NCBI GenBank assembly: GCA_010014835.2
Contig: JAAAKB020000018.1
Location: forward strand, 452,443 to 500,851
Direction: 5' to 3'
Length of the DNA: 48,409 nucleotides
Origin: Apostichopus leukothele
Lineage: Eukaryota; Echinodermata; Holothuroidea; Aspidochirotida; Stichopodidae
Part shown: positions 35,801 to 46,112 of the stretch, piece after piece
Position numbering within the stretch: the stretch's first letter is position 1
How the letters are laid out: the number at the start of each line of letters is the position of its first letter
The notes under the pieces: generated by a model
Seen by the model: the letters and a program-made list of their open reading frames with translations, nothing else
The model's database searches: none
Told to the model about the DNA's origin: nothing
Made by a program: the position numbers and the translations under genes

Positions 35801-38800
35801 TGGGATCCGTGTAGCTGTTCACCATCTGCTTCTCGGCGGGAGGTATCGCGCCCACCGGAATGAGCCCTGCAAGGGCACCTGTGTTGGGTAGACTGAGAGG
35901 CATTGGAGGACACGACAAGTTCTCGGACACCAGGGCCTTGTTGTCACCTGATGGGACCAGTTCTGCTACAGCTGCTTTCGGTGTTGAACTACAATCCATT
36001 TCAGTTTTCAAAGTAAGATTCTCTGCTTCCACTTTCCTCACTTCCTCTAGAGCAATGTTATCATTCGTTTCCTCTTTCACTCTCACATCCTTGCCTGCCC
36101 CGCGAGAGTTGCTCCGCGTGCGGGCACCAGCGGCCCTTGTACGAGGCTTCTGACGGCCTCTCGAGGCCACTTTGGAAGGAGACACTTTGGAAGAAGATGG
36201 ACCCGGACTTTCTTGAAATTCGTAAGGATCACAGGTTAGATTCTTCTGATTTTGTACCATTCTCTTGGAAGTAACCAATGATGGTTCTTCCTCAATAAAC
36301 TCATAGACATCATCTCCATGACCAACCATGACACCTGCTTCTCCAACTTTACCGGGACTCTCCTTCAGAGTACCTTTCAAACCATCCCTTTCATGAGAGG
36401 TTGCTGTTTGACCCTCATGAGGAAGATCTGAGGATGATAAAAGATTCATCTTGTTCGAAAGTTGCTGGGGTAGAGAATCTCCTGCCTCCGTTTTAACTGC
36501 CATACTTCCATCGGGGGCAGCAGATGACATTGCCATGTGAGAATTCAGCATCTCTCCACAATGGTAAAGATGGCTCCCTTCCAAGTTGCTCCCTTTGCCT
36601 GAGAAGTGCCGGATTCTGCTCTTATCGTCTGTGCCATTGGGTGGTAACATACCGGCGACGTGCCCAGAATTGTCCGTCTGCATTCCAGGAAAGTAGTACG
36701 GACTGACTAGCTTGATGTCATCTTTACCTCCAGGTAATATCCTGAGAGACTGACGAATGTCATCTGGGCTAATGGTCTGCATCGGGGATGCGTTCCCGTC
36801 GTTCGGCCCCATCAGATGGGGATTCCCCATGGGAGATTTCATGAACCCTGGATCCAATTGACCTGTCGCTTGGCTGTACATATGTTGTGGAAAGTAAGAT
36901 TTGTTCGTGTCTTCCACTTGATGAATCCATTGGGCATCGTGGCCGTAGAGGACCGCCTGCTGGTTCTCGATCTTTTGGATGGGAAGACCACCGGGGTGAC
37001 TGATCGGCTCCATCGATGCAGCAGTCGCTTGACCGTGCATTGGATGCATATTCTTGTGACCCTCGAGATGAAGGTCTGATAAACTGGATCCAGAGATGCT
37101 CCTAATTCTATCAGATTTGTGGCTGGTCTTTTGCTTCTTCCTCTTTCTCTCCTCTTTACTTCTCTTCCTCTTCTTTTTAGTTTTCCTGCCTTCTTTCTTA
37201 CTGCTTTTCTTGTCCTTGTGTTTCTTCTTCTTGTGCTCCTTCTTTTTCTTGGACTTGTGAGGTGTCTGCGGTGGTTCTGGGAGTTTTTCGCGAACCACTT
37301 CCACAGACATCGGTAGGTCGAAAGGCTCGGGTGCTATGACAAGGCTGTCGTTAGCTTCACTGGCTGTTTCGGTTGTAACTTCAACGGAAGCAGTTTCCTC
37401 AGCAGCTTCCAAGTCGTCAGGTTTTGGCTCCAGTAGTCCACCATTACCTAATTTCAAGAGAGGATTCGGGTCCTCCAGTTTGATAGTGGGAGTAACATCT
37501 CCAGGAAACACTTTTGAAGTACCTTCATGAGTTTCTATATTGGATGACATTTCTGGCAGCATTGCAACAACTTCCTCTACCTGAGGGATTTTCACCTCGG
37601 TTACATCATCTTCAATCTTTGGGGTTACAATCTCCTCTGTCTTTATCTCTTCAGGTATCTTGACCACAACTTCTTCTACCTCGTCCTTAGAAGGCTCTAT
37701 TGTCCCTTCTGCCTCAGGTTCACTTTGGGTAGTTTCGTTGGTTTTAGGTGCTTCACTCTTTACAACAGCTACAACCTCTTCTTCCTTGATCAGCACCTCA
37801 TCCTGCTTGCTGTTAGGAGCTTCTGGCCGATGTTCCAAGTCATTGGTTGGTACAACGATGTCAGTAATTTCTTCTGTTTCCTCCTGCTTGATCTCTTGAC
37901 TTGGATCTATCTCCTTCACCTCTCTCGTGCTTTCGGATTCTATGCCATCATCCATGGACAGTGCTGGTACTTCTGGAGTGACAGGCCTAGGTGTTGGAGG
38001 CCTTGGCGATGGGGCAGCAGGTGAAGGAGTAGGAGGAACTGCAGGAGATGAAGGAGTTGGAGTAGACTCGCCAAATATTTCTTCTTCCAACCCTCTCTGC
38101 CTCTCCTCTTCCAGAGCTCTCTGTCTCTCTTGCTCTATCTGTCTTTCTTGGTCTATCTCCACAAACTGGAGAGCAGCAGTGGCTTCTGCTGTCTCCTCAA
38201 ACATGGCCGCTTCCTTCTCAGCATCCAAGCATTCTCCTAACAACTTGGCAGCAGTTTCTTCCTCTGTTTCAGGTAGGTCTTGAATAGATGGTTCTTCAGG
38301 TTTACTCTCCTTAACCAATGTCTCCTCACTCTCTTCTGCCTTAATCTCTACTTTGATGTCAGCTTCTGTGCTGATGGTTATTTCAGGTATCAGTGGCTCT
38401 ATTGATTGTTCTGGAAGTTGTTCTGGAAGTTGTTCTGGAAGTTGTTCTGGGAGTTCTTCCGTTTTCTCTTTCTCTTCCTTCTTCTCTATCTTCTTCACCC
38501 TGTTCTTCTGCCGTTGTTTCACTTTTCTCTTTTTTGTTGATTTTGTCTCCTTTGGTGGTGGTGGTGGTGTTGGTGGAGTTGGTGCTGGTATTGGTGGTGG
38601 AACTGTTTCTACAACTGCTTTTTCTTCTTGTATGGGTTTCTCTGTGACTATCTCTACAGTTTCATACTCCTGTACAATCAGCTCTTCGGTTTGACTAACA
38701 ACATTCTCTTCTTCTTCCTCTTCTCCTCTCTGCTCTCTCACAGGCTCAGGCTTTGTATCAACTTTGTCTGTGCATGGTGGTTGCTGTGGTGGTATTGCAA

Positions 38801-41800
38801 CTTCCTCATTGTCAACTTCAGTATCAAAATCTTCCACAATTCCATCCTGAAGAGGCTCCCTCTGTGGTTCTTCCAGAATTTCTTCTTTCGGCAGCACTCC
38901 ACTACGAGCTTTTCTGCTCACTTTACTTCGTGAACCCACCTTCTTAGCTCTTTCTTTAGGTACTTTTACAACTTCCTTTGGAGGTTCGTGTTCAACCTTC
39001 TCCTCACCCGAGTCGCTGAACAGGTCAGAGTCTTTCTTTTCAATGACTTCGGCCTTTTTCTTATCCGCCTGCTTCTTTCCAGTGTCCTTCTCCACTGTTT
39101 TGGCTTTTCCTTTACCAATGACCTTTTCTGGCATCAGTTCCTCAGTCTTGCCAGATTTATCCTTACCTTCCTTGACCTCAGTTCTATTCTTTCTTCTCCC
39201 AACCTTCTCTTTAGGTTTGCTTTCCACCTTACTTTCTACCTTCTTCGATGTTAAACTCTTCTTCACACTTGGACCTTTCCTGATATCTCCATCTCCAAGT
39301 TTACTCTTTCTTTCCAGTTTATCTGCATCTTTGTGGTCCTTCTCTACTTTCTGCCTCTTGCTACCGACCACCTTCCCACGTTCCAGTTTCTTGTTGTGAT
39401 TGGCATTTTCCTTACTCTTAGATACCTGTTCTCTTCTGGATGGCAAAGTTGGTCTGGCGGCAGGTTCGTCTTCGTCGTCGGAGGAAGAACTGGAAATATG
39501 AGCCGCCCTTTGTGATGGAGGCGGGAGAGAAGACGGATCTTTGACTATTGAGTCGTCAGAGTCTGACAACGATTCCCTGTCAAATAACTGTTGCAACCCT
39601 GGAACTGCATTTGCCGGAGCTACATTCCGAACTTCGTTAGAGTCCGAATCGGATTCGTCCGAAGATGAAAAAATGGTGTTCTTCTTGGGTGCCGGTGCTT
39701 TCGAAGATTTGGTCTTACTTGATGAAATAGCTGGCTGGAAGATGGGCTCAAAATCATCCTCTGATTCTGAATCTGTAGTAGTCACAAGCGAGTCCATGAG
39801 GGCTCGGACACCTCCGCCAGTTGCCCCTAAAGCATGTTCTTCGCTTCCTGAAGCGTAACTCAGATCCCCAGGATTCTTTTTGGAGTTCTCCTTGGTGGCT
39901 GACTTTCCAGGGGTTACCCTACCACCTTTGAGTTTGTCCTCACTTTTAGATCTGACTTTGAGTGCCTCTTTCGTATTTGTCTTTTTCGTTTTCGAGTCTG
40001 CAGATTCAGATTTCTGGAGCTTCCTAACAGACTTGGCTTTTGCTTTTTCACTTTTTTCCTTCTCTGTTGACTTCTGCTCTATCACTTTCTCGTCATTCTT
40101 TTTCTGTACAACCTTCTCTGAAGTTTTCCCATCCTTCTGCTTCTCGACAACTTTATCAGATTTCTTTCTTTCAGGAAGTGAAGAAACTGAAACTTTCTTT
40201 TCTAGTTTCTTGTCAACACGACTTTTCTCCTCTAACCTCTTATCAACAATCTTCTTTTCCTCCCCCTTTGCCTTCTTATCCCCGCTTCTCTTATCAACAA
40301 CTCTCCTCTCTTCTGAATGCTTGTCCGTTTTCCGCTCCTCCAATTTCTTTTCCACTTTCTTGTCGTCAAGTTTCTTCTCTGATGACTTTTTAACTTCCTC
40401 ACTCTTCTTCTCATTCGACCTCTTGTCTTCTTGCCTGTCAGTTTTTCGATCTTCCGTTTTCTTTCCATCACTTTTCCTATCGTCACTTTTCTTCTCTACA
40501 GACTTCTTTTCCGATACCTTCTTTTCACCTGTCCTTTTTTCATCCACTTTGCTATCTTTAGCCAACTTTCTATCCTCTGTCTTTTTCATCACCTTTTTCT
40601 CTTCGACTTTCCTATCCCCGGCTTTCTTCTCTTCTGGTCGTTGTTTCTCTCCCTTCTTCTCACTGATGGGCTTCTTCTCATCCTTCTTATCCTGCTTCTT
40701 GTCCTCTTTCTTTGCATCCTCACCACCCTTCCGTTCGACGGCCTTTTCCTTATCCTCACTTTTCTTTGCCGTTTTGTCATCCTGCTTTTCTAATTTCCTC
40801 TCTTCTTTCCTCTCCAAACTGCTCTTCTTTTCCAACACCCTTTTCTCATCCACTGCTTTCTTGTCTCCCACCTTCCTCTCGTCCCCTTTCTTCTCGTGAG
40901 AAACTTTACGTTCCTCCTTCTTCTCAACTTTTTTCACAGCAGGTTTCACACCCGCCTTCTCTTTGGAAGAATTGACTGACTTTGATTTAACAGTCTCGTT
41001 CGTTGGTTTTCCAGTAGTATCTTTCTTGAAAACACTTGGCTTTTTTGTGGCAGGAGATTTTTCTGCAGGCTTCTTGACAACTGGAGGAGTGATAGCTGCT
41101 GCAGCTGGTTTCTCGGTTTTAGTTTTCGGCTTTGGTTTGACAGATAATTTCCTCCTGTCCTTAGGTGGTAGTAGCAACATGTTGGTCGGGTATTGGAACT
41201 TGGGAGTGGTAGGTAAACTGGTGCTCTCCATTTTCTTCTCTGCTTCTGCAGGCAGCACCAATTTTTCCGGTTTGTGGTTGTGTATGGCCTTCTTCCCATC
41301 CGCTGATGGTGGACTAGGAGACCGCTTTCTCTTCAGTCCCTGTTCAGTGTCTTTACTAACCTCTGACATAACTAACAAGTCACCACTTTCATCTAAATCA
41401 TCAGTACTCTCAGTTCTTTTCTTTAAAATTGATCTTAACTTTGGGGCTTCCTTTGAAACAGCTGATGGACTCTCCTTCTCTTTGGGTACTTCAGCAGTTG
41501 ATGTCTTCTCTACACTAGCCTCTTCTGAAAGCTTGACTTGTTCTTGTTCTACTTTACCGACGACTTCTAATTTTGAGGCAGACTCAGACGGGGTGGTAAC
41601 TTTATCGCTAGCCTTCTCCTGAGGTGATGACAAAGATGGCTGGATTTGTCCCAATGCGCTGTTGTCGACTGTCTTTGGTAAGGTCAACAGTTTGGCCCCA
41701 GATGCCATCCTGGGATCGCTATTTGAACGATTCAATTTACTGCCCTCTGCGGCATTTACATCTTCTGATTTGGACTTTGAAAGTACGGCACTGGAACTGA

Positions 41801-44328
41801 CAAACGGCTTGGATTGATCAGAGTTTAAACGAGCTTCATCGAGACTAAAGATGCTGCTCTTCTGCATCCTTTCTTGGAAATATTTGTAGAGATCATCATT
41901 GACTGGTTTCTTCTCATTCCTGTCTATGTCTATGCTGTTACGGTTCTTTTTGACAATCCGACAGTTGGATAAACGCTCCACTCTGATCTTGGTGGACAGA
42001 ATTTCACCCCCCTTTCCATCATTGGGTGTACTAGGGGTGCTCGGTGTGCTTGGCGTTACCGACAGAGACGGTGACCCTGCGTTGTTACTGATCAGAAAAG
42101 CTGTTCTATCTCGTGGATCATTCTCTAGAGTCACAGGGGTAGGGCTAGGCATCTGTCGTAACCAGGACGAGACTTTGCCTTCGCCAGGCCTGAGATACGA
42201 ACTCTTTTCATTGAGGCATGAAAGAGTTGAACTAGATAGCACAGCCTTTTCCTTGACGTCTCTGTCCACTAACAATGTCTTCTGACAATTTCTCGTTTCC
42301 AAACTGGATGGAGTTGACTTGATAAAAAGAGGCTCTGTTAGAAGTTTAGTGACGCATGCTTTTGCCTGTACGTCTCCCAGGGGTTCCTCTTTTGTTTTCA
42401 CCGGTGTAGCAGCAGGACTAAGATGTGGAGGTACCGACGTCGGCGGCGATGCTGCATTGCCAGTTTTCGTTGCACCTGGTTTTGGAGAGAGCCGTGGCAG
42501 TTGGTCGGCGTCGGTGCGAAAATTCTCGCCGTCTGTGTTGAGCGTCAGAGGATTACAGTACTGATCATTTGAGTAGTCGGTTAAGCCGCCAGCGGCCTTT
42601 GGAGCGATGAGTGTCTTGGAGCCAAGGGTATCATTCCCGAAAGAAGGTTCTTTGGGGTCGTTTGAGGAACCATAAAATATGGCATCAATTTGCTCCTTTC
42701 GTCCTGACGGGGGAAAACTAATTGGATCTAACGGAATCATTTTCCACTCCATCTCCTGAATGACTGTTCCTTGGGCTTCTTTCCTCTTTGGGTTGTGTCC
42801 CTCTCGAGATTTCACTTTATCTTTATCCTCTACTACACTTTTCAAAAGTTTTTCCTTCCCTTCTGGCAGTTGCACCACTTCCCCGTGAGAAGGATGGCGT
42901 TGCCTTTGTCTCATATCGAAAGACTTCCTTGAATTAGTCTCAAATTTGTTTCGAAAAGAGAGCGGTTTCTCAAATGAGTCTAGATTAGAAGACAGCCTTG
43001 TCGACTGAGAGTTTTCGTTACCCAACGAGCTGTGAGGAGGATTGGAATGTGATGAGTGCAATTTGAGAAGTGTCAGGGACTGCTGATCTTCTTCTTGGTC
43101 ACTGGAACTGGCGATACCACCATCTGTATCATTTGATATATGAGGTATCCGTGTGCTGTCTATCCGCTGGCCTACACTGCCCAGGCTCGACTTTTTACGT
43201 TGTCTGTCCTGAGATAGATTCAAGTTATCTGATACAGTTTTCTTTGGTTTATTTAAAGCTGCTTGAGTTGAACCCCCATCCCCACTCTCTGAAAATGACT
43301 GCTGTTGTATCAAAACACTCGCAGCTTCACTGGGTTTCTCCGCTACCTCCTCGTCTGAATACGACTTTTGTCCCCCCATCCACCAAAAGCTTCCAATTTT
43401 GTCGTTGTGCTTACACGACAAACCGTTGTCCCCATCCTCGGGGACACCGTCACTCACAGCTGAGTGGGAGTCCTCAACTGTTCTGCCATCACCTAAAAAC
43501 GAATCTCCTTTAGGAATGTTATCTGAATCTCTCAATCCACTCTTGACCATTTTTGGCACTTTCCCATGAGCGGGTGAATAATATCTCTTGTCTTTGATCT
43601 TCTGAATGTCAACTGGACTATTATCACTGAATCTTTGTTTTCTGGCTTCCAATTTCTTTTGCAAGTCCTCTCTCGATAATGAATCATTTATATCGTCTGC
43701 ACTCGTTTCCGTATCGTCATCTTTCCAACGTTTTAATCCCTCGCCATCGTGCAACACTACGGACTCGTTTGAATCCAGTCCCCTCTTCAGAGGGTTCTTG
43801 TCTGAAAGAAAATCATTCCGTGGGCTTCTCTTGTCTCTGAGCTTCTCCACCCAAGAGTCTTTGTCAACATCCACATGTAACAAGGAATTTTCTCTAGTTC
43901 TTTCTGGGTGAGAGTCAGCATGTATATCCCCCTTCAAGTTACCCAAGTACGGACTAGAACTTTTATCAGAGGGGAGCTTCGATAACCCTTTTTTCTTGCG
44001 TTCTACTGCAAGTTCATCTTCGCGGGGAATGTCCGAGAGTTTATTTTTAACTTTCCTGCCGTCGGATTGATCCATGGATGACCCTCGTTCCGATGAACCA
44101 TTTCTCACCTTCCACGATGGTTCTTCAGAAGCCCCTCCGTCTGAGAAAGGGCTTATAGGCATGGGAGTGCCTGATCCTTCTTTGCTGTTAGGTACCATCA
44201 AGGAATTGGCTTTCCACTTTCTTTTGGGAGTTGGACTTCGACTCATCCTGCCTTCGTCTATGCTACCTGGAGGACTAACTTCTTCTTCTGCAGGTTCCAC
44301 ACTACTGCTCTTCTGTCGACTGTTTGCC
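21790..44328 (-). CDS. SPEN: SPEN / split ends (MINT, SHARP) transcriptional corepressor, C-terminal 3616 residues
   Basis: Exons on the - strand are 44328-33954, 33468-33280, 22720-22562 and 21918-21790 (TGA). All junctions are phase 0 with GT/AG borders. The last three encode a complete SPOC domain of 158 residues (RYPVMWQGMLALK ... PPLRIAQRMRLE ... LEGVARRM ... KQAAGIINV ... IFPPCEF ... VIATC) that aligns along its length with human SPEN. SPOC binds phosphorylated SMRT/NCoR tails, and its basic patch (RIAQRMR, ARR) is kept. SPEN acts in the nucleus to silence Notch/RBPJ and nuclear-receptor targets. The visible part begins mid-codon after an acceptor (TTCTTGGTGCAG). The N-terminal RRMs are not in the window, and the GTG at 44300 is not a real start. 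Human SPEN (3664 aa) likewise has most of its length in one giant exon. Confidence 0.97.
22562..22720 (-). CDS. SPEN: SPEN SPOC exon 2
   Basis: Fifty-three codons from VAEESVVLLALPCG to GPEGCTD, with donor GAC|GTAAGA. It covers the central SPOC strands and the KQAAGIINV segment. The acceptor CTCATGTGACCAG has a weak pyrimidine tract, and a hammerhead ribozyme lies about 110 bases upstream in the same strand sense. Confidence 0.93.
22826..22945 (-). mobile_element. tRNA-derived SINE carrying a hammerhead ribozyme
   Basis: On the - strand an A-box-like TGTGATCGAGTGG and a B-box-like GGATTCGATTCC (pol III promoter elements, tRNA-like head) are followed at once by a hammerhead ribozyme and a tail GTGGAATTTTGTTGTTG. 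Tails of the same family recur at 23100-23156 and, diverged, at 5917-5990. Hammerheads in short retroposons are known (schistosome Sm-alpha, newt satellite, Penelope-like elements, metazoan retrozymes). I cannot assign this one to a named family. It lies in the sense strand of a SPEN intron. Confidence 0.7.
22832..22873 (-). ncRNA. Hammerhead ribozyme, type I, minimal stem III
   Basis: All core bases are present. Stem I is CTTCGC (22873-22868) with GTGAAG (22837-22832), six pairs including one G-U. CTGATGA is at 22867-22861. Stem II is GTCC/GGAC with loop CAAAA. Then come GAAA (22847-22844 at its A end), CCGG and TC, giving a GGUC cleavage triplet with the cut between 22838 and 22837. Stem III is the palindrome ACCGGT with no loop, so a single molecule would fold poorly and cleavage should favour dimers or tandem transcripts, as described for other short-stem-III hammerheads. 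Confidence 0.85.
23100..23156 (-). mobile_element. 3' tail fragment of the hammerhead SINE family
   Basis: On the - strand it reads GAAGTGGAATTTTTCTGGTGTGTTG then TTCTTAATTTATTTACTATA. This matches the tail of the element at 22826-22945 and of the relic at 5917-5990. The ribozyme and head are missing. Confidence 0.55.
23163..23200. repeat. (AT)n microsatellite
   Basis: An ATATAT run directly beside the SINE tail fragment, in the SPEN intron. Confidence 0.9.
24145..27282 (+). CDS. GPR158/GPR179-like class C receptor, two-exon fragment (EGF-like region and TM1)
   Basis: Exons 24145-24274 (acceptor TTTTTTGTTTCAACAG, donor AAG|GTTAGG) and 26941-27282 (acceptor TTTGTCCGTAG, donor AAG|GTAAGA) join in phase 0. 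The product has spaced cysteines ending in GSYKCVCRHGFYFP, then CLPCGNGCTVCEDGRSC and a hydrophobic run LLVIQCMVTICLLPLMLF followed by TVYFRDVK. This resembles the membrane-proximal EGF-like region and first helix of GPR158/GPR179 (metabotropic glycine receptor family). Upstream Cache-type exons and the other six helices are not found nearby. The fragment lies within a SPEN intron on the opposite strand. It may be a nested gene with distant exons, exons lost in the gap at 32859, or a decayed copy, though the two exons themselves look intact. Confidence 0.62.
24623..25078. repeat. 28-bp perfect direct repeat pair 428 bases apart
   Basis: The same 28 bases, beginning TAAAGGGCTTTCAAGG, occur at 24623-24650 and 25051-25078 without mismatch. 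The enclosed 400 bases include a poly-G run. The right copy abuts the 3' end of the LINE. It is too long for an ordinary target duplication. Confidence 0.8.
25085..26660 (-). mobile_element. Decayed non-LTR retrotransposon (CR1/Jockey-type LINE), reverse transcriptase and C-terminal part
   Basis: Several frames on the - strand together show LINE reverse transcriptase motifs: VARITPIFKTGDPGVLSNYR and PISIL (about 26.37-26.27 kb), a GSVLG block and an FADNT remnant of the catalytic FADD near 25.8-25.9 kb, and the C-terminal LQTKAIRLITNSCYRAQSN (about 25.4 kb) and NTGVTIWNSL region (about 25.1 kb). Frames shift repeatedly and the catalytic Asp pair is altered, so it is dead. No 5' ORF is seen, so it is probably 5'-truncated. 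It lies in the SPEN intron in the sense direction and within the intron of the GPR158-like fragment. Confidence 0.85.
27391..27498. repeat. 57-bp tandem duplication
   Basis: TTTCATAAGCACCAAAACAA and the following bases, to about 50 in all, occur at 27391 and again at 27448, nearly identical. This is a simple two-copy tandem duplication. Confidence 0.85.
27499..29221. other. Spacer within the SPEN intron; no gene seen
   Basis: Only short unsupported frames. A GA-rich block (about 27630-27690) of GGAGAG-type units is present. I looked here for the missing helices of the GPR158-like receptor and saw none. Confidence 0.4.
29223..29500 (+). mobile_element. tRNA-derived SINE
   Basis: The head GGTGCTGTGGCCGAGTGG is an excellent A box and GGTTCGATACC a perfect B box. 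The acceptor stem and T stem contain mismatches (three weak or unpaired positions in the acceptor, one in the T stem), so this is a tRNA-like SINE head and not a tRNA gene. A body with GTAAGGTGGGTTTTTCATCC and an A/T-rich TGATTATTATTAT tail follows. Confidence 0.75.
29501..32858. other. Spacer within the SPEN intron; no gene seen
   Basis: AT-rich DNA with short open frames and no recognisable domains. It ends in an (AT)n microsatellite (about 32829-32858) that abuts the second gap. Confidence 0.4.
32859..32958. other. Scaffold gap (100 N) inside (AT)n microsatellite
   Basis: Exactly 100 N flanked on both sides by ATATAT repeats. The true length is unknown. Exons of the nested receptor fragment or other sequence could be missing here. 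Confidence 0.98.
33280..33468 (-). CDS. SPEN: SPEN SPOC exon 1
   Basis: Sixty-three codons between acceptor TTAATTTTTGCAG and donor CAG|GTACGT. It encodes the first half of SPOC, from RYPVMWQG to LEGVARRMQ, including the basic groove residues in LRIAQRMRLE. Confidence 0.95.
33954..44328 (-). CDS. SPEN: SPEN giant exon (10.4 kb, about 3458 codons)
   Basis: One uninterrupted exon of largely disordered protein. Landmarks by position: SPTPKRKW-type phospho-serine region near 44.2 kb; SPSLSVTPSTPSTPSTPN near 42.05 kb; a charged K/E/D/R-rich tract at about 40.95-40.2 kb; acidic-serine clusters (SSSDESDSDS, SSSSSDDEDE) at about 39.7-39.45 kb; a fourfold EQLP repeat at 38.4 kb; a run of basic clusters (KKKKEHKKKKHKDKK) at 37.25-37.1 kb; a poly-Gln stretch near 34.25 kb. 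It ends ATG CTC TTG AGG|GTGAGT at 33954. The open frame continues into the intron as non-homologous residues, which should be ignored. Confidence 0.95.
38407..38454 (-). repeat. SPEN: 12-bp coding repeat in SPEN (EQLP x4)
   Basis: Four in-frame copies of a 12-base unit (on the + strand TGTTCTGGAAGT, the last TGTTCTGGGAGT) encode EQLP repeats. Near-identity at the DNA level marks recent slippage in a disordered region. Confidence 0.9.
40200..40950 (-). other. SPEN: Charged K/E/D/R-rich tract of SPEN (about 250 residues)
   Basis: A long run of degenerate units such as DEKKVxEKK, EDRKxxEKK and DDRKSDGKK, almost free of prolines and large hydrophobics. Mixed opposite charges at i and i+3/i+4 could favour a solitary charged helix, although frequent Ser, Gly and Val make disorder equally possible. 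The opposite strand reads as a long Phe/Ser-rich open frame, an artefact of this composition. Confidence 0.8.
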
Positions 44329-44652
44329 CTGCACCAAGAAAAAAATCAGAAGAAGAATAAAAACAAAATTAAGATGATATTATCAGGAATACAAGAGAAA
44401 CAATTATGATACAAATTTTCATTTTATCTGGAGAGTGCTTGGATCAACATATCTCCACATATCTAGGTACCAAAACCAGACTAAAGGAAATTGCACCAAA
44501 AGGCCCAGGAGCCTGCTTTACTGTAATAATTTTCAATCATATGACCGTGGAGAACTAGGTAACCTTTTACCTGTTTCAGACCACTTCAGAAGTTAGATAT
44601 AACCTTGGACACATATCCTAGCTTAAACTGAGTATGCCAAGTGCCAGCTGTA

Positions 44653-44785
44653 GAACCCCCCCCCTGACAAGGTTCGGGCGCGGAGTAGGTGAGTTGCGCG
44701 GAACCCCTCCCCCCTGACAAGGTTCGGGCGGGGGAGTAGGTGAGTTGCGCGGATTCCCTCCCCCCTGACTAGCTTCTTGCGCGGA
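44653..44785. repeat. GC-rich tandem repeat, about 50-bp unit, 2.6 copies
   Basis: Units beginning GAACCCC, with CCCCCCTGACAAGGTTCGGG and GAGTAGGTGAGTTGCGCG, start at 44653, 44701 and 44752. The last is partial and diverged. Its GC content stands out from the AT-rich surroundings. It lies between the first visible SPEN exon and SART3. Confidence 0.9.
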
Positions 44786-44879
44786 TCCCCCTGAATAGAG
44801 AAAATCTTTTAGAGAAAAAAGTACTAAGTCCCAGAAGTTGGATCTTTAAATATTTCTTATTCAAACAAAATCAGTAGTC

Positions 44880-45000
44880 CACCAGTGGTGTAGTGGTAAA
44901 AAAAAAAATTTTGGAACACAAGGTCCCTGGTTCAATCCCTACTTCTGCTTTGCTTTTGCAGCAAACAAAAATTTAAAAAATGGGGGAAAAAATCCCCAAA
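44880..45000 (+). mobile_element. tRNA-derived SINE head
   Basis: TGGTGTAGTGGTA (A box) and GGTTCAATCCC (B box) are spaced as in a tRNA, but a poly-A run replaces the D-arm end and no cloverleaf forms. A-rich sequence follows. The best match is a short SINE or decayed tRNA pseudogene. Confidence 0.55.
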
Positions 45001-45662
45001 TGATTTTTCACAAATTAGCAGCTTTACAGATAAAACATCAACACATGCATAAAATTACATCCACTTAGAATCATAAAAAACAACAATATCAGTTCATTGG
45101 CAGGACAGTTTTCCACCCCAGTTAAAACCCCTTCACGTATCTCTCTCAAGTTGTCCTAATCAAGTCATATTACCAAGAATATTATTTACTGTCCATTTAC
45201 TGTTCAACAAATTTGCATCTTCATCGTGATAGTTGTTAATGTTACGTCAAAGTAGACATTTGGCCCTAAAATCGTTTCCATGTATGATCCTAAACTTGCC
45301 TGTTGCTAATCAAAGTTTTAAGGGCATAAAATTAAATTTCTACAGTAAAACTAGCAACTACAGGAACCAGGCTATCTAAAACTAAAACTATCTAAAAAAA
45401 TGTGTACAGGATACTGAGAAACTACATCTCTTCATAAATGAACAAATGAGGATAATTACATTTTAAAAGAATAACAGGTCTGAAAATTAAAATATGATAA
45501 AAGCTTCATACATTTTTTTTTTTTTTTTAATTACATGGGATAATTCAGCATATGCTATGTTATATCATACATGCAGCAGCATTATGGGTTGAGTTATTGC
45601 AAAATGATGTCCAGCTTTATTGTGATAACACATTTTACACACTGAACTTCTCTATATCAAAC

Positions 45663-45976
45663 TAATAATAATATTTGCTTTTTATATAGCGCTTTATACC
45701 AGCGATAGGTCTCAAAGCGCTTTACAGACGTTATATTGCCCCTGGTCAATGATTACCTGTCCCAGAGACAATCCCTCCAGTCGGCAGCAGTTATATACTG
45801 CGCCCAGTGACAAGTTACCTCACAGGTACCTATTTTAACCCCTGGGTGGAGAGAGGCAAGTGAGATAAAGCATCTTGCCCAAGGACACAACGTAATGAAC
45901 TAGGCATTAAACGAACACCAGCAATCCGTGGATCACGAGTCCGACGCCTTAGCCAATTGGCCACCATGCTCTCATC
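45663..45976 (-). mobile_element. tRNA-derived SINE with AAAGCGCTATATAA-type tail
   Basis: On the - strand it starts AGCATGGTGGCCAATTGGCT (tRNA-like A-box region), continues with TGTCCTTGGGCAAGATGCTT and TCTCCACCCAGGGG, and ends with GTAAAGCGCTTTGAGA, AAAGCGCTATATAA and an ATTATTATTAG tail. The order of blocks and the (ATT)n end are typical of full-length tRNA-SINEs in aquatic animals. Confidence 0.85.
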
Positions 45977-46112
45977 ACATCTCATAATAATGAACTTGTT
46001 CTGCAGAGTTTTAGTAGCACAAGAAGCAGCAGAATCATAGTGAATATCATTACTTTCTCTCGATACGAGCAAATAAGGTTATTTTCTCTGTCTCTGTCTG
46101 GTTTTGTTGTAG

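Noticed and set aside
39880-40899. 339-residue Phe/Ser-rich open frame on the + strand
   Set aside because: It is antisense to the Lys/Glu-rich part of the SPEN giant exon. Codon composition alone keeps it open, and it has no domain or splice support. The same applies to the many other + strand frames between 33.9 and 44.3 kb.
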